Assembly (NCBI RefSeq): GCF_000835495.1
Contig: NW_015622542.1
Location: 3,494,485 to 3,558,484, forward strand
DNA from: Cladophialophora immunda
Taxonomy: Eukaryota; Ascomycota; Eurotiomycetes; Chaetothyriales; Herpotrichiellaceae
DNA: 64,000 bases
Direction of reading: 5' to 3'
Shown here in pieces: positions 52,021 through 61,824 of the stretch (its first letter is position 1; the number at the start of each line of letters is the position of its first letter). Made by a program: the position numbers and the translations under genes. The notes below the pieces were generated by a model. That model made no database searches, had not been told where the DNA came from, and saw nothing but the letters and a program-made list of their open reading frames with translations.

Positions 52021-53379
52021 TTAGAGCTTGGGAGCAGGCAGGATCTTGCCCGAACACTCTCCGAAGCCCACGAGTCCAGATTCCTCCGTGCCGCAGACAC
52101 CGTACATTGTAATAGTATCTCCGTCGTCCAAGAACTTCCGCTCCACTCCCCCGTTCAACGTGATACTTTCTTTCCCGCCCTTGGTGATTTCGAGCATACT
52201 TCCTTCCGTGCCTGGCTCAGTACCGCTGATTGTGCCAGATCCGAGAAGGTCACCAACAGCCATGGGGCATCCGCCGATCGAGTGATGAGCCAGCATCTGC
52301 GGGAACGAGAAGAGAAGATTGCGGCCGTTAGAATTCAAGATTGTAGTCGTCGATCCTGTCTCGGCTATTGCATGTCTTTGGGTTAGTTTTCATTCGGACT
52401 TGGACAACAGTGCGCCCATCTGGTCAGACTTACGTGTGATATCAACCTGCAATCGAATGTCATACACGTTCTTCTCCTCCTTCTCTTGTAGATATGGTAG
52501 CAGATCCGTCTCATTCGGGATGCCCTTGCATCGAAACGGCTCCAATGCATCGGTCAGCACCACCCACGGGCTGATGGTGGAGCCAAAGTTCTTAGCTAAG
52601 AATGGTCCCAACGGAACGTATTCCCATGCTTGAATATCTCGGGCAGACCAGTCATTGAGCAGCACGAATCCAAAGATATGGTCTGCGGCCTCCGAGATGG
52701 GGATGTTGGTGCCCATTTTGTTACCCTTGCACAGGAACGCGCCGAGTTCCAGTTCGATATCAAGTCTCCGGCAGGGCGTGAAGATGGGCTTCTTGGGGGT
52801 TGCGGCGGGGTTCTCCAGGATCTGGCCATTGGGCCTTGTAATCGGAGTACCTGAAATGACCACAGACGAGGCTCGACCATGGTATCCCACGGGCAAATGC
52901 GTATAGTTGGGTTGCAGCGCGTTATCAGGTCCTCGGAAAAGGCAACCAACATTGAAGGCATGGTTCTTGCCAGCGTAGAAGTCCGTATAGTCACCAATGT
53001 GCATTGGCATGTGCATCTGGACTTGCTCCTTGGGGATCAGGCACTTTTCTTGCAGGGGTTTGTTGCTTTGCAAGACGTTCGCAAGAGATGTGTTCTCAAC
53101 AAAGACATCTTGGAGGTATTTCCTCACGGAACGATGAACCGGTCTGCCTAACGCCGCAAAGTCATTGAGGGTCGACTTGGAGAAACACGAGACGTCAAAT
53201 CCGAGCGACGAGAAGGCCCCTGAAGCTGCAAATTCCTGCAGGTCTAAGCAGTGTTCCCCTATGGCCACAGCAGGACGTGGACTGGGCTTGGATGCTGTCG
53301 AAATAATGCCGAAGGGTAAATTGGCCAGAGAAAAATGGCTCGACTTTGGGATTGGAAACCACGATTTGAGAGAAGCCAT
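52021..53379 (-). CDS. fahA: Fumarylacetoacetase, 429 aa, 2 exons
   Basis: It hydrolyses fumarylacetoacetate to fumarate and acetoacetate, the last step of homogentisate breakdown. I read exons 53379-52434 and 52364-52021. The catalytic and metal-binding segments are all present: GDYTDFYAGKNHA, DIELELGAFL and LLNDWSARDIQAWEYVPLGP. The second exon adds SFPQMLAHHSIGGCPMAVGD followed by LLGSGTISG. Length and order match the family. The acceptor TAG at 52366-52365 was chosen because it is the one that keeps phase. Confidence 0.95.
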
Positions 53380-54364
53380 CTTGATTGTCCGTGTGCGTGT
53401 CTGTGTCTGTGTCGTTTCTGCCCAGCTTGAAGTTATCTGGTCACACAGTGCTTGTCAGAAATCAACTCTCCTCTTGTTCAGTGGATTATTTCCCTATTAA
53501 GACCCGTGTACAAAGCTGGAGCAGTAGATGTCAGAGGCGGGCAGTTCGGAGGAAATTCCGTCGTCGTTTCCGGGGTCGCGGCTTCGCAGACTTGGTGCTT
53601 CCCAGGAGCCGATTCGCTATTTAACCTGCCAGTCCCAGGGGCTTTGGGTTTGCTGGAGGTGGCCCATAGTGACCGTGTGTCAGGGACCCGTCTGCTCGAG
53701 TGGGTGTGCCAGCCTGATGCTGTCTATGATGGTTGTTCCGTGAGGATCTCGACCCTCGAGGCGCCATCAGCCTTTGGATGGCTGGGAGTTGCAGCAGCAC
53801 AAAACTTTCCAGGTCACTGGCACATACTCTGTAACATGCGACAGGTTTAACTCACTTTGGGCTTCATTGGCTACCACAGACAATTGTTCTGGAGATCTTC
53901 TATGGTTTCTTTGGTAGTGTGCATTGATCCAAGACGCGAGTCGAGGGGAGGTAGCGAGCCAAGTCAAAGGAAGAAATACGGGGGCGCAGTCTGCCAGCCC
54001 CAAACCCTCCTCCGTACTTGAACCAGCAGCACAGACGAGTAGCTACCACCACCGGCGTATACGCTGGACAGCAAATGAACATGCCTCTTGTCAGACTTAC
54101 AGACTTGGTGCCAACCGACATACCTAATCTGATCAACGGCTCGACTTCCAAATCAGACCATGACGACATTGGCCGGAGATTCTTTCGCTGGAAATCAGAT
54201 GAAAAATGAACGATCTCAAACCGTGTACAATAGACTCCTCAGTCATGGGATAGGAGGTAAGTCGCCTACTATTGCACGATAAAAGCATTGAGAGTCCATC
54301 TACGCCGGTCTTTGCGGCTTCGTTGTTTGTTGTCTGCCCTCACAGTGCCGTATCTTGACCCACA
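53380..54364. other. Intergenic, divergent promoters of fahA and alpha-glucosidase
   Basis: These 985 bp contain no recognisable gene. A short plus-strand frame near 54080-54209 (LVRLTDLVPTDIPNLINGS) is too short to support. Confidence 0.4.
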
Positions 54365-56203
54365 ATGTCCAAAACCCCATCGAGTTATGCGACGCCAAAA
54401 TGGTGGAAAGAGGCCGTCATCTATCAGATCTACCCGTCGTCCTTCCAAGACACCAACGGCGACGGCTGGGGCGACGTCAAGGGCATTACATCTCGCCTAG
54501 ACTACCTGAAGGAATTGGGCATTGATATCGTGTGGACGTCGCCCATTTACAAATCTCCTCAGGCCGACATGGGCTACGACATCGCAGATTACAAGGCCAT
54601 CGATCCCATCTACGGCTCACTCGAGGACGTGGACAATCTGATTGCCGAGCTGAAAAAGAGAGACATGAAACTCATGATGGACCTCGTGGTCAACCACACG
54701 TCCAATATGCATCCCTGGTTCCTGGAATCTCGCTCGTCAAAGACAAACCCGAAAAGGGACTGGTATATCTGGAAACCGCCCAAGTCAGTCAGCGACGCTG
54801 GTGTCGCCGAACCGCCCAATAACTGGGCCCAGATCCTAGGGGAAGCAAATTCAGCCTGGACCTACGACACCGTGACGGGAGAATACTATCTTTCCATCTT
54901 CACGCCCGAACAACCTGACTTGAACTGGGAAAATCCCGAGGTGCGCGAGGCTGTGTGGGATGTGATGCGATTCTGGCTCGATCGCGGCGTCGCAGGCTTC
55001 AGACAAGACGTCATCAATATGATCAGCAAGGTCCCAACATACCCGGACGCCCCCGTCGTGCTGGATCCCCTCACGCACAAGTATCAGCCGGGGACACAGT
55101 TCTTCGTCAACGGACCCAAACTGCACGACTACCTGCGCGAAATGAACCGGGAAGTGCTCTCGAAATACGACGCGATCACCGTGGGCGAGATGCCCGGCGT
55201 CTCCGACGAAGACGAGATCCTCCGCACCGTGGGCGCCGACGCGGGCGAGCTGAATATGATCTTCATCTTCGACGTGGTGGACATCGACAAGCCCAACGTG
55301 CGGATGGCGCTGAAGCCGTGGGACGTCAAGGAACTCAAATCGATCATCAGCCGGTGGCAGCGGTGCATGATCGAGAAGGACGGGTGGAACTCGGTCTTCA
55401 TCGAGAACCACGACAACCCGCGCAGCGTGACCCGGTACACGGACGACAGCGACGCGATGCGCGACAAGGGCGCCAAGCTGCTGGCCCTGATGCAGACGAC
55501 GCTGGGCGGCACCCTGTTCGTGTACCAGGGCGAGGAGATCGGGATGCGCAACGCGCCGCGGGACTGGGACATTGACGAGGAATACAAGGACATCGAAACC
55601 GTCAACTACTGGAAGAAATGCCGGCAGATCTACAAGGACGACCCGGCCCAGCTCGAGCAGGCGCGGCACATCATCCATCTCAAAGCCCGCGACCACGCGC
55701 GCACGCCCTTCCAGTGGAACCGCTCGGACAACGCGGGCTTCTGCGGCGGCGGCGTGAAGCCCTGGATGCGCGTCATGGACGACTTCCAGGACGGTATCAA
55801 CGCGGAAGACCAGATGAAGAAGACAGACAACACAATGAACAACGATGACGGCGATGACGACGAACAACAGCTGTCGACATGGCAATTCTGGCAGCGCGGC
55901 ATCCGCGAGCGCAAGAACCACGCCGCCGCCTTCGTCTACGGCGACTACCGGGAGCTCTCGCCCGACGACCCCGCCGTGCTGGCGTATGTCCGCACCAGCG
56001 CGTCCGGAGAACGGTGGTTGGTGGTGCTGAACTTCTCGGGCCAGCATCTCGAGTGGGCGTTGCCGGCGGAGGAGAACTTGGCGCCCGTCGAGGCCTGGGT
56101 CGCGGGCACGTACACAAAGGGCCGGCCTCGGAAGCCCCGCGAGGGCAAGATCCCGCTGCGGCCGTGGGAAGGGTTGTTGGCGAAACTGAAGGGTGGAGAG
56201 TGA
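54365..56203 (+). CDS. GH13 alpha-glucosidase (maltase/isomaltase type), 612 aa, intronless
   Basis: This retaining glycoside hydrolase releases glucose from maltose- or isomaltose-type substrates, probably in the cytosol since no signal peptide is visible. The catalytic residues are Asp215 (GFRQDV), Glu275 (VGEMPG) and Asp350 (IENHDNPRS). QIYPSSFQDTNGDGWGD and DLVVNHTS are the other GH13 motifs. The residue after the nucleophile is Val216; in yeast enzymes Val here goes with isomaltase and Thr with maltase. A low-complexity acidic insert (NNDDGDDDEQQ, about residue 495) interrupts the usual loop. GC at third positions is very high from 54.9 to 56.2 kb, which makes long false frames on the other strand. 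Confidence 0.94.
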   Translation: MSKTPSSYATPKWWKEAVIYQIYPSSFQDTNGDGWGDVKGITSRLDYLKELGIDIVWTSPIYKSPQADMGYDIADYKAIDPIYGSLEDVDNLIAELKKRDMKLMMDLVVNHTSNMHPWFLESRSSKTNPKRDWYIWKPPKSVSDAGVAEPPNNWAQILGEANSAWTYDTVTGEYYLSIFTPEQPDLNWENPEVREAVWDVMRFWLDRGVAGFRQDVINMISKVPTYPDAPVVLDPLTHKYQPGTQFFVNGPKLHDYLREMNREVLSKYDAITVGEMPGVSDEDEILRTVGADAGELNMIFIFDVVDIDKPNVRMALKPWDVKELKSIISRWQRCMIEKDGWNSVFIENHDNPRSVTRYTDDSDAMRDKGAKLLALMQTTLGGTLFVYQGEEIGMRNAPRDWDIDEEYKDIETVNYWKKCRQIYKDDPAQLEQARHIIHLKARDHARTPFQWNRSDNAGFCGGGVKPWMRVMDDFQDGINAEDQMKKTDNTMNNDDGDDDEQQLSTWQFWQRGIRERKNHAAAFVYGDYRELSPDDPAVLAYVRTSASGERWLVVLNFSGQHLEWALPAEENLAPVEAWVAGTYTKGRPRKPREGKIPLRPWEGLLAKLKGGE

Positions 56204-58515
56204 AAGTGGATCAACAGAAGAGAGGGGGGGGGTTGGTTTAGAACATAGATGGGCAGATGGACGGATAAACAGATAGATAGATACACGGAGCCAGAGATAG
56301 ACCCGTATCGGGGTTGGTTTCCGGGTGTGATGGATTAATGAATGTGAATGTGGACAGACGTTGCTTTCCTCCATGGATCTGGCGCTGTCAACGACTACAC
56401 GGTTTACCACCTACCATTCCCTACTACTGTTCATCGAGCGTCTCCCGCTTACCGGACCCTGGGGGCATAGCGAAAGGGATGGATAGACAGACAGGTGCGG
56501 AACGGTTCTCCCATGGCGAAGTCACACATCATTCACAGCAAGTCAAGAGCATCAGCATCAACCTCACGCTGAATAACTTCAATTCTCCTCCCTAGGGACA
56601 CGGCCCATTTCGACTGTTGTTTCTTGAGGTACAGCATAGCTGGCTCCTTCACGAACACACCCGTCAACGTCTCCCCCAATCCACAACTTCAGAAGACCAT
56701 CAGCTCGCTCCGACAGACATCTCGTTCCCAGCCCTCCTCGAGTGTGCTTGACAAGGGTGACGCCAGAATCTTCATCGTCCCCATGTTCCTTGAAGTTTGG
56801 GGAGAGGTTGAGGAAAGCCGTCGAGTAAAGCGCTGGCGCAAGAGTACCCTTCAGTATCCTGCAAAGGGAACGATTCCGCTCCCTCGTGGCACCTTGTCCA
56901 ACTCGGGGAGAAAGCCTCGTTCTGGAGTTTTGGTGGGCGGGATCCGAGGCGAAGATGCATCGGATCTTGGTGCATAAGTGCTAGAGGTGGACATCCCAAG
57001 GGAAGTCTAGACCGCAATGCTGTTCCCTCAGCGTCCGCCACCTTCTTGATATGAAGGAGTCTGTAAACACCAGCGACAGCGTAAGGTGCGGTTGAACCAT
57101 TTGCGTGTATGCGTTCCCTGTAGGCAATTCCGGCTGGATGTTTCGGTCTGAGGTCGACCTCATTCTGGACCGGGCTGCAGGATTGGCACATGTAACACAA
57201 AGTTTGTTTTTAGCAACCGCCATGCCATCCATATCCACGGGTCTTCAGCAGGAAGGCCAGTATTCAAGCTCCGTGTTTTCGCAACGGACAGGCGATAGTA
57301 AGGAAGCCTCCATTGTGTTACGTCCTCGTATTTCTCTTCCGAGTCTCGTCTGGCCGTCCTTTCACATCCCTTCGGAGGGATTCTAGCATTCCGAACACTA
57401 GAATTGCCAAGTACTCTTCCAGTTCTCGCCGAGCGGTTTCCTGCGTTATCGCTTGGAGATGTGGATGGAATCAGAGTGTCGGAACCATGCATCTTGACCG
57501 GGATCCGGGTCTGATATCTGCAAGGCCCCGAGAGAGGATCGTGCAGTTCACCAAAGTTTCGACGCTCGTAGCTCCTTGTCGCTCGCTCCTTGCCTTGGTT
57601 GATCGGAGGAGATGGATCGAGCGACGAGAAGCAAGTTGACCCATTGAGGCATAGCATGATTGGCTGAAAGAGCATCCATCTCAGGGCGCGGCTTTCGTCC
57701 GTTGCGCCTCGTGGCAAATTCCGCACTGGCTTCGTCCCCCACAGTCTCCAAGCATAAACCTTTTGCCCACTTGAGCTGCATCACCCCGGCTTCAGACCAG
57801 ATGAACCAGTCAAGACGTGGCTGAACAGCGCGCCGAGAGCCGCTTGGATGTTGTTGGTAAAGGATGCCATGGTCCCCGGACCGACCACCTGGTCGTTTGA
57901 GGCTTGCAAGGATAGTCCAGGGACGACTAACCCCAGTCTTTCCCTTCTTGGGCGGGTACTTCTGCCGTTCGGACCCTTCTTAGTGACGGACGATCGACGA
58001 CTGGTGTGGCCATGGAAGTCGGTGACAGGCAAGAACAGCTCGCTTGGGGACCGTATCCAGTCCCTGACTCCGTTGCTTGCCAGGGGGACTCTTCCTCCAA
58101 ACCAACCAGCTGCTGCTCATTAGTAGCGACCAGGCCAAGTCCATGTGCATGCGGAGAGGGTGCCATTGAACCTCAGAAAATTCCAAAGCATAGCTCGCTT
58201 GCTCCATAGCTCCATGCAACCCCAGGTCTGGGGAACATTGACTGGACGCCACAGGGCGGAATCAACTCGTGACAGTTGTTCGGGAGTGATCCTCGGTCTA
58301 CTAGCGCCTTCAACGTCCATCAATTTCCAGCATGGGGACCGTGTGGATGTGGATGGTGATAAAATGCGACCTGTGCCCGTTGAGATCTGGACCGGCTCCA
58401 GCTTCAAGACTCGGCGGCGGCGACTGTCTTACCATCCTGATCTCAAGTTACTCGCTCATCTCCTTTCTGTGCTCCCCTCTCTTGCCTCTCGTACGTCGAC
58501 GAGCAATCACCCACC
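56204..58515. other. Large intergenic region with one coding-like stretch
   Basis: This 2.3 kb has GATA-type microrepeats near 56270 (AGATAGATAGATA). On the minus strand, 56994-56579 shows two coding-like frames that do not join (see findings). Elsewhere I see no supported gene. Confidence 0.4.
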
Positions 58516-60342
58516 ATGGCAGAAAAGGCCAACAACAAGTCCGAGATCGAGGATGTTCCTGTCGCCCACGAGATGCACGAGGTCACCAGCCTGAGTATCA
58601 AGGGCGAGGCCCAGGAGATCGATCGGGCTCTGGAAAAGAAAGTGCTCCGCAAGACCGATCTCAATCTTGTCCCTATCCTCTTCCTCCTCTTTCTCTGCGC
58701 GTTTATCGACCGGTATGTGTTTTCAGGATCCTTGCCACGATCTTTCAGTTGACATCTCTCGTCTCTTAGTATCAACATCGGCAATGCTCGCATCCAGGGC
58801 CTGGAGGAAGACCTTAACATGGCTGGTCAGGACTACAACATCGCGCTGTTCATGTTCTTCATCTTGTATATTCTCCTGGAGGTCCCCTGCAACCTCATCC
58901 TGAAAAGGGTGCGCCCGTCCATCTTCATCTCGACCATAATGCTTGGCTGGGGAATCGTCACCGTCTGCCAAGGGGTTACTCAATCTTTCGCCGGCCTTGT
59001 TGTCTGTCGAGTCGTTATAGGTGCATTGGAGGCTGGGTTCTTCCCTGGGTGCCTCTATTTGATTTCCATGTCAGTCTCAATCAAAGCCTTCTGCATATGG
59101 CCGTGTCAAGACGCTGGACATTTCGAACGGCGCTGACAGAAAACAGGTTCTATAAGCGCCACGAACTGCAATGGAGATTCAACCTGTTCTTTTCTGCTTC
59201 TATCGTTGCGGGCGCCTTCAGTGGCCTTCTCGCATACGCAATTGCTCACATGGACGGGATCGCCGGATACAGTGGCTGGAGATGGATCTTCATCTTAGAA
59301 GGTCTCTTCACCGTGGTGGTAGCCTTCGCTTCATACTGGATTGTCCCAGATTGGCCCGAGACTGCGAAGTTCCTCAAGCCCGCCGAGCGAGAACTCCTCA
59401 TTCGTCGACTGGCAATGGATATTGAAGGGGCCAATATGAGCCATTGGAACAAGAAGACAGCCAAACGTGTCTTCAGCGACGTCAAGATCTATCTAGGGTT
59501 AGTCATGTTCTGACCGCATTCCTTGTGCCTGGAGAGGGGAGACTGACTCTAGCCAGCATTGCAATGTATCTCGGCATTGTCACCACCAGCTACAGTGGCG
59601 CGTTCTTTACTCCAACCATTCTCAAGCAGCTCGGATGGACCTCAATCCGTGCACAGGTCATGTCTATCCCTATCTTTGCCTTTGCCACCGTCTGCGCCTT
59701 GACGTGTGCCATTGCAAGCGACAGGCTTCGCCATCGCTTCGGATTCATCATAGCCGGCTGCCTTGTGGCAACCATTGGCTATGCAATTTTATTGAACATG
59801 CACCAGTACGTATCTCTTGAATCGTGGACAGCCGTCAAGTTCTTCTACTTCCCTGGCCCTGTCCCTCTTGAAAAACGGTTGGATGCTAACGGTAAAGTAG
59901 CGTCAGTGTCGGAGTCAGATATTTCGCCCTGTACGCCGTCGTCGGTGGTGGATATATTGCTCAGCCCATTACTCTTGTGTGGCTGAATAACAACGTCTCC
60001 GGCCACTACAAGCGTAGTGTCAGTGCCGCAATGATGGTCGGATTTGGCAACTGCGGCGGCATCATTGCATCGTGAGTGAGCTGAGGACCTCGGGGAGATT
60101 GTGACTGACAATGCGCTAGAAATATGTTTGTCACAAGCCAAGCACCAGAATATCCGCTGGGGTATGGTCTGGGATTGGGTCTGGTCTGGCTTTGCGTCCT
60201 TAGCTCTGTGATTTTCCTCTTCTATATCAGAAGAGAGAACAAACTGAGAGACCAAGGCCGACGCGATGACAGGTATAATTTGCCAGACGACGAAAAGAAT
60301 AACCTCGGGGACGACCACCCAGGATTTCGCTTCACTTATTGA
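58516..60342 (+). CDS. MFS permease, DAL5/TNA1-like (anion:cation symporter), 496 aa, 6 exons
   Basis: This is a 12-TM transporter of the allantoate/nicotinate permease family. I read exons 58516-58712, 58770-59069, 59147-59497, 59557-59805, 59901-60071 and 60120-60342; every junction is phase 2 and joins correctly. Family landmarks are RKTDLNLVPILFLLFLCAFI, INIGNARIQGLEEDL, GALEAGFFPGCLYLIS, WIFILEG in TM6, and NNNVSGHYKRSVSAAMMVG in the second half. Its closest roles are uptake of nicotinate or other carboxylates. The ATG has a strong CCACC context. It is not close to the other MFS gene and shows no obvious partner. Confidence 0.93.
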
Positions 60343-60974
60343 TATCTGAATCAGAAGGTAACCGCAGTGCGGTGGTTTTGCTCCATTGTACCAAATGCAG
60401 AATTATGCTTGATGTTTGATAGACTGGAGGTGGCGGCCGGAAGAGCAGTTTGTCTAGAGATTTTTGAGAATGATACTCGGGAGTCCACGGATTGGACGAC
60501 GCCAGACATGTGAGAACCGCAGACTTTTGTGGGAGTGTGATTACCAGAGATTGAGTGTTGATTTGTCGAAGGAAAGCTTCTCGTTTGATCCGGATAAACC
60601 ATAGAGTTGTTTCCAAGGAAGACATTCAAGTAAAAAGGCTGCCATATGGCGAGAACTTTGCCAACAATCTGTCCAAAGTGGCCGTTGATTGGGAACGAGG
60701 TATAGGAACCGAGGACTTCTTAATTGAACTTCCCGTTAATGCTCAATGTTGCAAGGGAAAAAGCATTGACTTCACATACTCTTTTGTCCAAGTTAGTCCT
60801 CCACATCCTTATTCATCATGAACAGCGAATGAACCGCGCTTCGGTCAACGCAATCCTCGTGGCAGAGAGCAAGCTTTGGGATGTCCTCTGCTCTGTGTTC
60901 CGTCCTGATACGAATGATGGTGTTTGTGAGGTCAATTCGAGCTGTGGCTTCCCCAAGCATGTCCGAATTCACAA
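60343..60974. other. Intergenic, convergent gene ends
   Basis: No gene is visible between the convergent permease and LSM8 genes. Confidence 0.4.
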
Positions 60975-61335
60975 TCACACATGTTTTGTTGTCCCGATAA
61001 CGTCGCCTCTGACTTTATCCCAGTCAATGCTTTTATCCAGCTCTTCGTCCACTAATCCCACAATTGTGATGTTATCGCCCCTCACGAGGTACAACCCATG
61101 GCTGACCTGGGAGCTCGGTTCGGGATCATCTGCCGGCCGGATGATACGCTCGACAGTCTCGTTGAGAACGATGTTGGTGACTTGATCGCAGGAGAGCAGT
61201 GTGCCAACAAGGGTTCGTCCGTCGACTGTAATGACCAACACTTTTTCTGCAACGAGGGAGTGTCAGTGATAGATGCGGGGATGTGGTGGGTTGGGTTGGT
61301 AGGCACGTACTATCAATGTAGGGTTGGAGGGACAT
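60975..61335 (-). CDS. LSM8: U6 snRNA-associated Sm-like protein LSm8, 98 aa, 2 exons
   Basis: It is the subunit that directs the Lsm2-8 ring to the 3' end of U6 snRNA in the nucleus. I read exons 61335-61311 and 61246-60975; the joined start reads MSLQPYIDKKVLVITVDGRT. The Sm1 motif contains VDGRTLVGTLLSCDQVTNIV and the Sm2 motif is YLVRGDNITIVGLVDEE, typical of LSm8. The C-terminus (DWDKVRGDVIG) is the LSm8-type tail. It is small and has a 64-nt intron after nine codons, so it is easily missed. Confidence 0.94.
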
Positions 61336-61824
61336 GACGAGAGTCGATCAGCCAAGACAGTCGCAGGCACGCGAATATGTCGATGAAAGGGGGAAAGGGG
61401 GGAGGAGGTAGGCGCCCGGACAGCGACGGCGTGGGTGGTGGGTGGTAGAGTCAGTCAAAGTCAACAGCCATTCTCTATCATCGTTGCTGGCGAGCGACAC
61501 AAAAATTATGGACCTGGCTCGCTGAGAATCCTCGGGCGCGGCAGATCTTCAGCCTGGTGCAGCCTCGTCGCTGGTTAGCCAACCACAATCTCATCCATTC
61601 GGAAACTCCAAGGCACATTCCGCCACCATTCGTCATGTGTGATAATATCCCCTCAGCTCCCCCTGAGATCCGTAGAGGGCAGGTCAGCTCTGTGTCCTCC
61701 ATAGCTTTCTGCAGGATATCATGACAAGGGCAACATATGCTACAATACCAGTCGACGACTGCGGTCCTTGAGGAGCGAGCATAAGGCGCCCAAGCATACC
61801 ACTTCCCCTCAACCCGTACAAACC
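61336..61824. promoter_or_regulatory. Divergent promoter, LSM8 / cysteine-rich protein
   Basis: These 489 bp separate two divergent starts. A G-rich stretch lies at about 61380-61445. No gene is visible. Confidence 0.4.

Noticed and set aside
53380..54364. A possible small gene upstream of the alpha-glucosidase
   Set aside because: The frames are under 90 codons, lack ATG context or splice support and resemble nothing known.
54851..56410. A 519-codon frame on the minus strand opposite the alpha-glucosidase
   Set aside because: It mirrors a very GC3-rich gene on the other strand and has a His/Val/Arg-rich composition without motifs. It is an artefact of codon bias.
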